Origin: Plantago major
Taxonomy: Eukaryota > Streptophyta > Magnoliopsida > Lamiales > Plantaginaceae
Direction of reading: 5' to 3'
Assembly (NCBI GenBank): GCA_026545765.1
Contig: CM048839.1
Span: forward strand, 15,686,566-15,750,565
DNA length: 64,000 bases
Position 1 is the stretch's first letter; the number at the start of each line of letters is the position of its first letter. Of this stretch, positions 33,789-45,344 are shown one piece after another. The notes beneath the pieces were generated by a model that worked only from the letters and a program-made list of their open reading frames with translations, ran no database searches and was not told the origin of the DNA. The translations under genes were made by a program, and so were the position numbers.

Positions 33789-35333
33789 ATGCCCCCTTCT
33801 TCTTCCTCATCATCATCAGACTCTCCAGAAACAACCCCAATGAAGAAATCCCCACCACCAAAACACACAAGCTCCCTCAAATCCTTCATCGCCACCGTCA
33901 AATCCCACCTCTCCTCCCACCCACGTTTCTGGCTCTTCATCGCCTTCCTCTGGCTCCAAGCTCTCGTCATCTCCCTCGTCCGTTCACCCACCCCTTGCTT
34001 CCCTGATCGCACCACCACATCCACAAAAACAACGTACCAGCTCCCTCCCAAAAACGACGTCGTTTTGCAACCCCCACCCACCCTCCTCGCGCCACCGCCT
34101 CCCGACTCGCCGTACACCGACCTCTGCCCCTCCGGCAAGGTCTACGTCTACGATCTGCCGGCCTCCTTCAACAAGGACCTCGTCGTTCCCAATTGTACGG
34201 ATCTCAATACGTGGAATTGGGAATGTGGAATCGTCACCAATCACGGATACGGAGCTGCTGCGGCGGAGCTCCGCCCGATTCTGCCGGAATCGATTTACAA
34301 ATCGTGGTACAGGACGAATCAGTTTACGTTGGAGGTGATTTTTCATCATAGGGTTTTGAAGCATCAGTGCCGTACGGACGATCCGGAGAAGGCGACCGCG
34401 TTTTATATCCCGTTTTACGCCGGATTGGCTGTCGGGAAGCATCTGTGGATGAATGACACGGCGAAGAAGGACTGGCATTGTAAGATGATGTTGAAATGGG
34501 TGAAGAAGCAGAAGTATTGGAGGAAAACGAACGGTTCTGATCATTTCATGACGATCGGGCGGATTACGTGGGATTTTCGACGGCTGACTGATCCTGGAAG
34601 GACCTGGGGATCGAGTTTTTTGAACATGCCGTCGATGCAGAAAGTGACGAGGTTGATTATTGAGAAGTTTCCGGGAGATGAGCAGGATGTGAGTGTGCCT
34701 TATCCGACTGGTTTTCATCCGAAAACGAAGGATAATTTGAATGAGTGGCAGAGTTATGTCAGGGATTATAATCGTTCGAGGAAGTTTACGTTTATCGGTG
34801 CCACGAGGGATTGGCCGAATAATGACTTGCGCGAGCTGATCATGGATTACTGTAAGAAGGAAACGGAGGTTTGTGAATTGGTGGATTGTGCGGTGAAGCC
34901 GTGTGTGAGTGATTCGTCGGTGCCCTTGAAGGCATTGTTGGGGTCGGAGTTTTGCTTGCAGCCGAAAGGGGATAGTTTCACGAGGAGGTCGGTGTTTGAT
35001 TGTATGGTGGCAGGGGCGGTTCCGGTGTTTTTCTGGAAGCGGACGGCTTATGATCAGTATGAGTGGTTCTTGCCAGGGGAGCCGGAGAGTTATTCTGTTT
35101 TTATTGATCATGAGTTGGTGAGCAATGGGACGGTTAAGATTAAGGATGTTTTGATGAAGTTTAGTAAGGAGGAGATTAGGAAGAAGAGGGAGAAGGTGAT
35201 TGAGACAATTCCAAAGGTTATTTATCAGAAGCCGAATGGAGGGTTCAGGAGTTTTAAGGACGCGTTTGATGTGGCGTTCGATGGGATCATGGAGAGGATC
35301 AAGGAGGAGAAAGAATGGATTGATTTCTTGTGA
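33789..35333 (+). CDS. GT47 xyloglucan galactosyltransferase (XLT2/MUR3 family)
   Basis: Single exon, 514 aa. A long Ser/Pro-rich cytoplasmic N-terminus (1-45) is followed by a membrane anchor at about 46-64 (FWLFIAFLWLQALVI), a proline-rich stem to 110, then the exostosin/GT47 domain. Blocks include GKVYVYDLPASFN, FYIPFYAGLAVGKHLW, NGSDHFMTIGRITWDFRR, VPYPTGFHPKTKDNL, SEFCLQPKGDSFTRRS and FDCMVAGAVPVFFW. It shares gene structure and these blocks with the 23475-24887 gene but has a longer stem and is more GC-rich. Likely Golgi UDP-galactose transferase on xyloglucan; assignment to XLT2 over MUR3 is a guess. The first ATG is chosen; an alternative Met is at residue 18. The 465-codon antisense ORF is a shadow. 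Confidence 0.92.
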   Translation: MPPSSSSSSSDSPETTPMKKSPPPKHTSSLKSFIATVKSHLSSHPRFWLFIAFLWLQALVISLVRSPTPCFPDRTTTSTKTTYQLPPKNDVVLQPPPTLLAPPPPDSPYTDLCPSGKVYVYDLPASFNKDLVVPNCTDLNTWNWECGIVTNHGYGAAAAELRPILPESIYKSWYRTNQFTLEVIFHHRVLKHQCRTDDPEKATAFYIPFYAGLAVGKHLWMNDTAKKDWHCKMMLKWVKKQKYWRKTNGSDHFMTIGRITWDFRRLTDPGRTWGSSFLNMPSMQKVTRLIIEKFPGDEQDVSVPYPTGFHPKTKDNLNEWQSYVRDYNRSRKFTFIGATRDWPNNDLRELIMDYCKKETEVCELVDCAVKPCVSDSSVPLKALLGSEFCLQPKGDSFTRRSVFDCMVAGAVPVFFWKRTAYDQYEWFLPGEPESYSVFIDHELVSNGTVKIKDVLMKFSKEEIRKKREKVIETIPKVIYQKPNGGFRSFKDAFDVAFDGIMERIKEEKEWIDFL

Positions 35334-36137
35334 AGGGATGAAGGGTTGTGAAGAGATTGTTTGCTGCAGCGGAGAAACCACGCCCGAAGTTATACGAAGA
35401 AGACGGGCGTGATTATTAGTAGGAGAGTGATGTTAGAGATATATGTATGATCATTAACTCTATAAGTGCCATTGAGTGACAAATTTATATTTTGTGTTGA
35501 GAAACCAGAGATGGATTGATAGTTATATGGATAAAATTGCCATCTGATTTCATTCAGGCACTTTATATGTAAGCATTTTTGCTCTTACAGAAAAGTGCAG
35601 CAGAATTTGGAAACATCAATGGAAACTGTAACACCTAGTTTGGTTTGATCTTTCTTTTGTTTCTCTGTGCATCTCAAACTTAAATGCAGTTTATTTGAAA
35701 TGTTCTTATTTCTGATCGAATATCACCAGAATGTGCTGTGCACTGAAACTATAGGTCATGCACATATCATTGATAACATAAACTACGCTTTGGGAATGGA
35801 GTGTTTGGTCACACATTTGAATTGAATTTTTGTACACAAAAACGCAATTACGCAATTGGAATTGAGAAAATTCAATTAAAAGTTGTAACCCCAAATTCTG
35901 CATTTAACTGTATCTGTCATTTGTCTTCATTAATGGAAAGCCAAAACATTATCTTTCTCATAAACGGAATATTATTAGCTAGAGTGGGTGCGACTTTTTT
36001 TTAGATACCTTGTAGCAAAGGAATTTTCCAAAATACATAGTATTGAGTATTGATTAAGTGTGGCCATACTTATTTGTTATTGTGAATTATTTATAACCAC
36101 ATGGTCTACAAAATTAATTGCAGACTTATATGGGTAA
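35334..36137. other. 3' flank of the second GT47 gene
   Basis: AT-rich downstream region with the probable 3' UTR to about 35700. No other gene seen. Confidence 0.4.
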
Positions 36138-36298
36138 GGCTCTGTTCTCTTCGCCTGAACTTGAACTGACCTGATCTGAACTGAACTGCATGGAATAGTA
36201 TAAAAATGAACTAACTAAAATTGAACTGAACTGAACTTAATGAATCTGAACTGAATTAAACTGAAATTAATGAGTTTTCAGATGAAAAGAATAGAGCT
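36138..36298. mobile_element. Tourist-like MITE (copy 7)
   Basis: Begins GGCTCTGTTCTCTTCGCCTG after TAA (36135-36137) and ends GAAAAGAATAGAGCT before TAA (36299-36301). The interior is of the CTGAA pentamer type. Confidence 0.82.
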
Positions 36299-36301
36299 TA
36301 A

Positions 36302-37244
36302 GGAGAAGCAATAAGCAAACAATCTCTCCCCCGAATACTCTTTTAAACTATTTTGTAATGTTTTCTTAATCTATTCTTTATATCCTTTTTAAAATTTAAT
36401 TTTTAATTAAAAGTAGTATAAATTAATTAATTTATAAATGTTTTATGATATTTTAAAGCATTTCAACATTTTTTAAAGATAAATCCCCCAAAATTAATCT
36501 GGTTGCCAACATGTTTCTGTATTTAAATTTTCTTTTTTATTTCTAGTCATCAAACCATAGCTATATATTTTCCACTTTCAGTCCCACAATTTAATTATAC
36601 TATTTCCCACAAATTGAAGAAGAACCACTACCAATGCACCGGTGCCGTTAGTTTCCGGCAGTAGAGTAATTGGACTTATTATATTCCAACTGCCACAAGC
36701 TTTATACAAATATGAAAAATCTGACGATTTCACTCCAGCTCTAAAATTTTGCAGAGAAGAATTTTTAAGCTTTGTTTTATCTTTCATTCAAAATTCATAT
36801 CTTCCCAAAATTTAGAAGATTATGTCAGATTAGCAACACTAATTTCCCATAATCTGTTGTAATAAGTGTTAGATTACAACTCCTAACGTTAGTTAGTCTG
36901 ACAAATGTATATGTAGTTAAAAAATTTTAGGAGAAAATCCTTTTTCTCAGCTACTTAAACTCCACATAATTGACCCATTTAATTACTAATCCTGTAAAAT
37001 AAATAACTAAAGAATATCCAAGATATATATCTCCAACAAAGTCCATTAAAAGAGAGATTCTTTTAAAAATCTCTTTTAAATATATTTGAAATCCTTATAT
37101 GACCAAGATATTTTATTCCAAATAATAAATAACATTATAGTCCAGAATCTCTAATTTTAGAAGAGAAAAATGTGTGAAACATTTTTCTACCAAAAATATG
37201 TCGTGCATAATTAAGAAATTCAATACGCTCAAAAGAATGGCTAA
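36302..37244. other. Intergenic, no gene seen
   Basis: AT-rich; a short minus-strand ORF at 36578-36787 has no recognisable motif. Confidence 0.4.
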
Positions 37245-37386
37245 GGCTTTGTTCTCTTCAACTGAAAACTCATTCGATTCGATTCTATTGATTCGATTCG
37301 ATTCGATTACATTTATGTTTTATACTACAATTGATTCGATTCGATTCAATTCATTCGATTCAATGAAATTTGATTGAAGAGCGCAA
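37245..37386. mobile_element. Tourist-like MITE (copy 8)
   Basis: Begins GGCTTTGTTCTCTTCAACTG after TAA (37242-37244), with many ATTCG pentamers and a degenerate right end (TTGATTGAAGAGCGC). Confidence 0.72.
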
Positions 37387-38395
37387 GATGTTAATGTTTC
37401 GAACGGCGTTTCAGTAAGGTGTCACGTTGATGAAAATTAAATTTAACTATACCAATTTTATATGAATTTAGTGGAGACATATTTGACTTATAAAATTGTT
37501 AGTCCACAACATAATGTTTGTTATCATCACATATATATTCGACCTTTCAGGTCAACAAATTTGTATCTAGTCCATGTGTCAAACTTGGCAATGAACAACC
37601 ACCTAAAATGATTCCTGATGACAGGTTTATCGTATCGTTGGGCTTGGTTTGATTTTTTGGGGAGAAGATTTGAAGGACCTTTGTTCGGTGTCATTATCTC
37701 AGTTGTGCTCCACCTTCTAGATAGAGCTGCCTATTTTATGTCAGATGAAGAATTCTTACGTTTCATATAATTTAAAATTTAAAGATGCATCAAATTGACG
37801 AATGTAGTTCTAAGTTCTACAACTTCTGGTCATGTTTTTGTAATATAAACCAAAAGAGAAGTTGTAAGCTAAGAACTAGTTCTGGTCCTCTTCATCGAGC
37901 CGAATATGAAACTCAAAATAATCTCTTAAAATATAATATGATCTAAACACGGCATCAGTTCTGTCATGTTAAGGATTTTTAAGCACAAATGCCTTGGTGT
38001 CCTTGTGCAATCTGCTTTGCTGGTCGAGCAAACTAGAAACCAATATACATTGACATGCTCCACTGGCAAAAGCAGGTCTTATTCCCTCTCGAATCTGTCT
38101 GGTTCAAGTTTATCAGATGTATACGGCTTCGTCTATTTGTACAACACACATTTAGCCAGCAGAATGTGGTGCATTCAATCTGTTATATACATACATAGAT
38201 TAAGGATCTTATAGCATTGTTCATTAGCCACTGCAATCTTATTCTCCGTAATATAAGAAATGGATTTCATATGTTGAACTGAAACTCTGGAATTAGATAC
38301 AATAGCTTTACTGAAATTTATTATTGCATGTATTCTACTATTAACCAAGCTTATCCGACCGGAAAGGTCTAGTAAAGTCACATCAAATAATTTTC
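37387..38395. other. Intergenic, no gene identified
   Basis: The 82-codon ORF at 37966-38214 (MLRIFKHKCLGVLVQSALL) has no motif I recognise. No repeat structure stands out. Confidence 0.35.
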
Positions 38396-38860
38396 TTCAT
38401 ACCAAGCTTACAGGTGGATAAGATTCCCATGTCTCTGTCGCTTTGTACCTTGTGTCGCCTCTTCTTCTTGTGTTCGGGCTCATCCTTATCACGCTTATCA
38501 TCTTTCGTTCCCTGGCTACGACAAGATTGCACCTAGTGAGAAGGTGAAGGTTACGGTGCAGAATTCTTCTCCCCAGACCAGTAACACTTAATAAGTTGTC
38601 AATGAAGTAGAATCAGGGTGGTCTGTCACCATCTCCGTATTTTCTGGTGGATTCGCCAATTTTGGTGAGTCTGAAGGTTCACTATGCCGAGCATCTCTCA
38701 AACTAGTACCGTCTGTTAATTTAGATGTAGAAGCAGTTTGAGGATGATTTGCCACCATGGATATAAGATGGTCCGGTGGATGTGCATAGAAATTGGTGGC
38801 ATTCGATTCCTTCTCGAACACCTCAGCAGACTTGCTATAACCTAAATACAACGAAACTTT
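38396..38860 (-). pseudogene. Possible host gene relic (unidentified)
   Basis: On the minus strand an open piece from about 38845 (after a TTTCGTTGTATTTAG acceptor-like site) reads SKSAEVFEKESNATNFYAHP and stops at 38588. Farther on, after another CAG, a Lys/Arg-rich stretch (DKDEPEHKKKRRHK) lies near 38450-38520. These look like tail exons of a nuclear protein, but there is no complete gene, and the upstream part is replaced by a MITE-like sequence. Confidence 0.3.
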
Positions 38861-38861
38861 A

Positions 38862-39063
38862 CTCTCTTTATCCCAAAACAATTGTCATGTTTATAGGCAC
38901 GAAGGTTAAAGAGTAATGAAAAAAATCATAATAAAGTTTAATTTGGGCTCATTTGACTTTCTGTCCTTGTTTATGTTTATGTTATGATTTGTTTCTTTAA
39001 TTAGGTTAATTAGACAAACTAAATAATAATATTTTATGAAATAAAAATAAGTTTGGGATATAA
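38862..39063. mobile_element. Stowaway-like MITE (weak)
   Basis: CTCTCTTTATCCCAAAACAA at the left and AAGTTTGGGATATAA at the right are roughly inverted; similar to Stowaway ends but diverged. Confidence 0.35.
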
Positions 39064-39929
39064 TGTTGTCAAACACAAAAACATTATATTTTTAATGAGT
39101 CAAATATAAATGCAATACCCTAAAATTTGAAGAATTTTAGTTGATGAATAGTATTAAAATTGTAGGGTTTATATGATGTGTAAAATAGAATTGATGTGGG
39201 TAAGAATGAAGTGATGATATATTTGATTTTTTTAAAGGTTATTTGATTGGTTTTTGTGTTGAAAGATGAATAATTGTTAAGTGGAGTAAAATTGAGTTAA
39301 AACATTTGATTTTAAACTTCATGTCAAATTATTAAAATTTTCTTAACTTAGTTTTTCTAGCTTTAGTGCTATAACAAACCGCCCGTAACGTTTCACCTTA
39401 AATAAATATGAATGATTTAAGTAATTTTATAATGTCTGTGTGAATTACATGTGTAGACATTTGAAAATGGTTTGTTCCAATTAATCGAATATGATCAACG
39501 CTTACAAATTATTACATATAAGCTAATTGGATTTTATAAAACATACTATAATAAAAAAAAATTAAAGGGGAACAATAAATTATCAGTGTAACAACTTTGA
39601 ACAAAACTTAAAATTGCCTTGTTTTGGTATGGGCACGGAGTTAATACAAAATAAAATTATAATAATAAAAAGCTTGATTTATGGCTTATTGGTTTACTAT
39701 CGCATTTGTTATATTAATGTTTAGATTTGGGTTTTAATTTGGTTAATTAAACAATCTAAGTAATGACATTTTATCCAACCAAATCAATTCATCGTAAAAA
39801 AAAAAAAAAAGGATAACTAATCTTTCTTCTTCATCTTCTCCAATTGAGTTAAAAAATATCAATTGATACTAACTTAAACTCTAATTCAACTCGAAAAAAG
39901 GCAATTCATTATCAGAAACAACGATATTA

Positions 39930-39972
<43 letters not shown>

Positions 39973-40280
39973 TTATTTGTAATTAAATGCTACAATAACA
40001 CGTGTTCTCACGTTCTAGTATAATAATATTATATATATATAATATAAAAACCAAGAAACAGGCGCGTGGGATAACTCGGATGATTTTGTCTCAATTTTTA
40101 CTGACTATATTTGTAAAAAGCATGTTTTATTCATCATGCCCACTCTCACATGTAAGAAGCGTGTGATACACGAGCCTGTCTTCCAAATATCTACCGCCTC
40201 TCTCTCCCGATATTACTTCACCTTTCTTTTTTTCTCCGTCCACCTCTCTTAATCACTATAACAACCTTTGGGTCTACTCA
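39064..40280. other. AT-rich intergenic stretch
   Basis: No gene seen. It contains a (TA)n run at 39931-39967 and a poly(A) run near 39797. Confidence 0.45.
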
Positions 40281-40346
40281 TATAAAGGACTCGTTAGTTG
40301 CTAGTACTTCTTATCACTGTCACTCACTCACTCACTCACTCACTCC
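40281..40346 (+). promoter_or_regulatory. Possible promoter: TATA box and (CACT)n leader
   Basis: TATAAAGGA at 40281 is followed about 40 bases later by a (CACT)n run (40320-40346), then an ATG at 40364. The spacing is promoter-like but there is no convincing gene behind it. Confidence 0.3.
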
Positions 40347-40363
40347 TATTTAGGTGTTAATCA

Positions 40364-40657
40364 ATGCTTTGGATCAACTCATCATGGTGCTCGATGTTAC
40401 GAGCACAAAACATCAACTCTTTCTCATCTCATCCGCAAATCGGGCCTCATCTAAATTCCTTGATCAGCGGCGAGCGGGTCAAGTGGTCTTTAGTTAATTT
40501 AACTAGAAACGAGATTGTTTTGCAATTTACCATTAAATATGTGTTTTTAACCTTTTTTTCGCGAATCCGAGTCAGTACCGTTTTCATTGCGGGTCAGGTA
40601 AAAAAGTCTCTTTTATTTCTTCCTTTTCAGCCAGATCCTTGTGTAACTACTCTTTAG
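40364..40657 (+). CDS. Hypothetical 97-aa ORF
   Basis: I do not recognise MLWINSSWCSMLRAQNINSF and the rest. It follows the TATA and CACT run. A 25-bp piece (TGTAACTACTCTTTAGGATG and on) occurs near its end and again about 55 bases later. It could be a first exon or chance. Confidence 0.2.
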   Translation: MLWINSSWCSMLRAQNINSFSSHPQIGPHLNSLISGERVKWSLVNLTRNEIVLQFTIKYVFLTFFSRIRVSTVFIAGQVKKSLLFLPFQPDPCVTTL

Positions 40658-40869
40658 GATGAGATCCGTTGTCATGTTCTCTCCCATTTTCTCTTATGTA
40701 ACTACTCTTTAGGATGAGATCTTGTTGTTCTCCTGCTCAAATCTGTTAAAAACTTGTTTGTGAGTATTTTGTTATAATTATCATTGTGTGATTTCGTTTG
40801 TTTTCCAGTTTTTTTTTGTGTTCAAGGGTTTGGTCCGAGTCTTTTTGTTTTTGCGATTTTTTGTTGTCT

Positions 40870-43265
40870 GAGGCGTAATCATGCTTGCATATGAATTGAA
40901 CAATGTTTTCATTCAAAATTCGAACTCAATCATCAACTTAGATCTGAAAAAATAAGGTCTACAACGTTTTTAAATTCTTTCGTATATTGCTATGTTCTCA
41001 ACAATATTGCCCATGTTCTCTAGATAATGTCCTATGTTTTCATTCATAATCTGACAATCACTTATGCTCTATTTTTTTTAAATATTACATTGCGCTCTGT
41101 TTTTACTGTATTTTGTTATGTTCTTACGTATATGCACTATCTTCTCACCAATATATTCTAGGTTCTTAGCAATATCCACTATGTTTACGTATATGAACAA
41201 TATCATCTTTTTTTTACAGTGTGATCCATTCTCTACCATTTAGCCTATATGACTGAGAATATGAAATTCTTTTTTGTTAACATCTAATTTTTCTGTGTGA
41301 CGTTCTTATAATATTTTGATGAGAAAATATTTGAATTGTCTGGTAACATGAGATATATGTTTGAGAACATAGAATAATATGTTGAAAACATGGATGTAAT
41401 AGTTGGGAACATATTTGAGTGTCTAAGCAACATAGAACATGGTTGTAAATGTATAGAACATGGATGAATATGTTGAGATCATGAATAAATATGTTAAGAT
41501 CATGGATTAATAAATAACATTGAATTAACATGCCTTTGAGATATTCAAAGACCATGTAGAGAACATGTAATATACTATACATAAGATTTTCATGTTGACA
41601 AAGTAATTACTACACGGCAATCATGGGTATGAACATAGGTGATTTGGTTGAGACCATAGGTGATTTGGTTGAGACCATAGGTGATTTTGTTGAGAATATA
41701 GGTGATTTGGTAAACAATATTAGTCCATGTTCTCAACATAATCGTTCATGTTATCAACATATTCATCCATGAACTCAACAATATTCAAAGACCCTGAACT
41801 CAACAGATTCAAAAACCATAAAAAATGATCCGAAACACAAGATTATATTCAAACGGAACCTAGATCATTCACAACATATAAAATCATGATCCAAAAAATA
41901 AGATTCTATTCAAAACGGAACCTATATCATTCAATTACATGTTGTACTACTGTTCATACAACTGCCAATAAAAGAACATATAACGCTATTTCTTTTGTCT
42001 CTTTCCAAACCTCTTATTGATCTCTATCTACATAATTTCAGGTTCATCATCTCTTTTTGCTCATCTGTTACATTTGACTCAACATTCTTCTTCTTCTTCT
42101 TCGCCAATGATCTTGCTCTCCTTCTTCTTCTTCAAGTTGATGAATTTAGTAACCTGATCCTTACGAAAACATGATTACACCTTGTGAATGCATAAACAAC
42201 AACATCAATGAGTAATTATTTCGTATCAAACATAGTATATACAGGAAATAACATAGCACATACAGGAAATAACATAGAAACGTTGTATACACAAAACGAC
42301 TATCAGCTTTTGAATGGAAACATACGACATGTTCCATAGAACATAGGTAATATTCTTGAGAACATAGCACATGCATGAAAGAACATTGAAACGTTGTATA
42401 CTTTTTTCTCAGATCTGAGTTGATGTTGAGGTCAGATCTTGAATGAAAACAATGTCCGATCCTTATGCAAGCATGATTACACCTAGCTAGTGAATGCATA
42501 AACAACAACAACAACATCAACGAGCAACTATTTCATAGAAAACATAAAAGATATTGTTGAGAACATAGAGTATATTGGTGAGAAGATAGTTCATATACGT
42601 AAAAAATATAGAAAATACAGTAAAAAATAGAATTCAAAATAATATGTTGAAAAACAGAGCACAAAACGACTATCAGGTATTGAATGAAAACATAGCATAT
42701 ATTCCAGAGAACATAAGTAATGTTCTTGAGAACATAGCACATACATGATTGAACATAGAAACGACATATACCTTATTTTTTCAGATCTGAGTTGATGATT
42801 GAGGTCGGATCTTGATTAAAAACATTGTCCGGTCCTTGTGCAAGCATGATTACACCTTGTGAATGCATAACCAACAACAACATCAATGAGCAACTATTTC
42901 ATAGAAAACATATTAGATATTGTTGAGAACATAGGGTATATTGGTAAGAAGATAGTACATATACGTAAAAACATAGGAAAATACAGTAAAAAACATAATA
43001 CAAAAAAAATGTGTCGAAAAATAGAGCACAAAACGACTGTCAGATTTTGAATGAAAACATAAGACATATTTCAGAGAACATAAGTAATATTTTTTAGAAC
43101 ATATAGCACATACATGACTGAACATAGAAACGATGTATACCTTATTTTTCCAGATTTGAGTTGATGATTGAGGTCGGATCTTGATTAAAAACACTGTCCA
43201 ATCCTTATGCAAGCATGATTACACCTTGTGAATACATAAACATCATCAACATCAATGAATTACCA
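40870..43265. mobile_element. Foldback-like element with tandemly amplified right arm
   Basis: The left arm (about 40870-41200) is the inverted counterpart of a roughly 370-bp unit repeated at the right: units start near 42158, 42458, 42832 and 43201. The shared order is GCAAGCATGATTACACCTTG, a GATCTGAG/CTCAGATC block, GAGAACATAG words and TATATTGGTGAGAAGATAG. The centre (41280-42130) has more GAGAACATAG words and three copies of a 27-bp unit (41633-41715). No transposase. Confidence 0.65.
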
Positions 43266-43689
43266 TCAAAACACGAAAATATAGATGAATAGTTCTAGAT
43301 CTACAATTTTTTGAACTTGATTTTTTCAGATCTATGTGAATTCGAAGCTATCTTATCATTCGAAACATGAATCAACTATGTATCAGTCTGTAATCAATCA
43401 TAATATCAGCTATATAGCCTGATTTTTCGATCAAATCGGTTGAAAACGTTGAAAAAAATTAAAAAGTTGTTCGAATCATGTCTAAAATTTTTTGTCCTTC
43501 GTTTTTCTCTGCAGATTCTTGAAGAAATAGCAGCTAACGTTGTGGATCGATCGAGTTGTTGCATTTTTCCGGTGAATTAACGGTTGAATCGAGCTTTTTT
43601 TGGAGAATTTTAGAGAGAGAAAGTAGTGACAGAAAAAAGCAAAAAAATAAATGGTGAATTGTGTTTTTTTCTGCTGGTTTGTAGTATAT

Positions 43690-44450
43690 ATATACTGACC
43701 CGTATCATAGACAGTCCGACCCGCCTTCTTGCCCTTGGGTTGTGGTGTTTTTGAAAAGTTATTTCTATATCTCTATATAGAGTGTTTATTAGAAAACTTA
43801 CTCTTTAGAGAAAGTATACTATAAGACCTGTCTTTCCATTAGAAATGGAAAGGCCGGTTTAATTTCATCAAACCGGATTGCGGTCAGTTCGACCAGACCT
43901 GACCGGAAAACCAATATTATAAAACCCCCAAAAATACAATCCAATTCAGAAAACACGTAGCAAACACACACTGACGGCAACAACGCATCAATGGCGATTT
44001 CTTATGAAACCACCACCATCACACTCCGTCGCCGCCCGTTCACCACAACCACCACACTCTGCCGCCTGTTCACCACCACCAGCACTCCGCCGCCTGTTCA
44101 CCACCACCACACTCCGCGGCAACCTCCGTGACCTGAAGAGGCATGGTGGAGCGGATCGGAGGAGAGGAGACAAAGATGACGACGGATCGGAGGCGAGGAG
44201 GCGGAGAGGATGACGGATCGGAGGAGAGGATGACGGATCAGACGAGAGGACGACCGATCGGCAAAGAGGAGGCGGAAAGGTGCGAGCGAGCATCCTGGAC
44301 CGTGTCATCACTCTCAGCGCGTTGGCTGCAGTTGATCGATGAATCAGTCGATCGGTACGGAATAGTGCATGCTCTGTAATTGGATTCTATCAACAATGGA
44401 AGCGATACCAATTCTCCAGAGCTCTCCATTTTCCCGAAGCTCTGATGATA
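43690..44450. other. Low-complexity region with short repeats, no reliable gene
   Basis: 43990-44110 contains three to four copies of a GCCGCCTGTTCACCACCACC unit, and 44150-44280 GGATCGGAGGAGAGGATGAC-type repeats. ORFs here (up to 107 codons) are arginine-rich, repetitive and open in several frames. Confidence 0.45.
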
Positions 44451-44689
44451 GTGAACTGATTTGCTTTGGCTTATGATTTTGTTTGGCTGGTTTCACTGAT
44501 GCTTTGTATTCGTTCTTCCTTTACTTTCAAATTTGCAATTGAAAACTAAGACTAACTTAATGAGATATTTATTGTATCTGGGATATTTATTGTGTATCTG
44601 GGATATATATTGTGTTTCTGTGGGATTTTAAAATTAGTGGATTTTATCTTATGTCTAGTTGTTACATCTGTAAAATTTATCGTATGTCT

Positions 44690-45178
44690 GTGAGTTTTTG
44701 CATCTGTCTGTGAGTTTTTATACTGGGGGAATTAATGTCATGTCTGTGAGTTTTTGCATCTGTCTGTGGGTTTTATAACTAAGGAAATTAATGTTGTGTA
44801 TGTGAGTTTTTATAACTGGGGGAATTAATGTCGTGTCTGTGAGTTTTTGCATGTCTGTGGGTTTTTATAACTGGGGGAATTAATGTCGTGTCTGTGAGTT
44901 TTTTATAATTGGGGGAATTAATGTCGTGTCTGTGAGTTTTTATAACTGGGGGATTTAATGTCGTGTCTGTGATTTTTTGTGATTTTTTATAACTGGGTGA
45001 ATTAATGTCGTGTCTGTGAGTTTTTATAACTGGGGGATTTTATGTCGTGTCTATATTTTTTATAACTGGGTGAATTAATATTGTGTCTGTGAGTTTTTAT
45101 AACTGGGGGATTTAATGTCGTGTCTGTGATTTTTTATAACTGGGTGAATTAATGTTGTGTATGTGAGTTTTTGCATAT
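44690..45178. repeat. Minisatellite of about 37-bp units
   Basis: Roughly a dozen imperfect units built from TAACTGGGGGAATTAATGTC and GTGTCTGTGAGTTTTTA, ending about 170 bp before the BTB gene start. Confidence 0.85.
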
Positions 45179-45344
45179 AGGGAAAAGTTAGATCTAACCG
45201 CTGACTGCAAAAAACTTAAAGAAATAGGTCTTTCCTATTTCTAATGGAAAATCAGGTCTTTTCCTGGACTTTGTGTACTCTTTGTGCTTGTATATTATAC
45301 GTACAGTACCGGTTAATTGGAAAACTACTATCTTGAATCTTGCA

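Noticed and set aside
33984-35381. 465-codon minus-strand ORF
   Set aside because: It is wholly antisense to the second GT47 gene, whose protein has clear family motifs; the antisense protein is Arg/Leu/Ile-rich with none.
42158-43260. Centromeric-type satellite
   Set aside because: Only about three units, and the unit has an inverted partner at 40870-41200, which fits an element arm better.
43988-44379. ORFs of up to 107 codons on both strands
   Set aside because: Low-complexity short tandem repeats keep several frames open; no domain or splice support.
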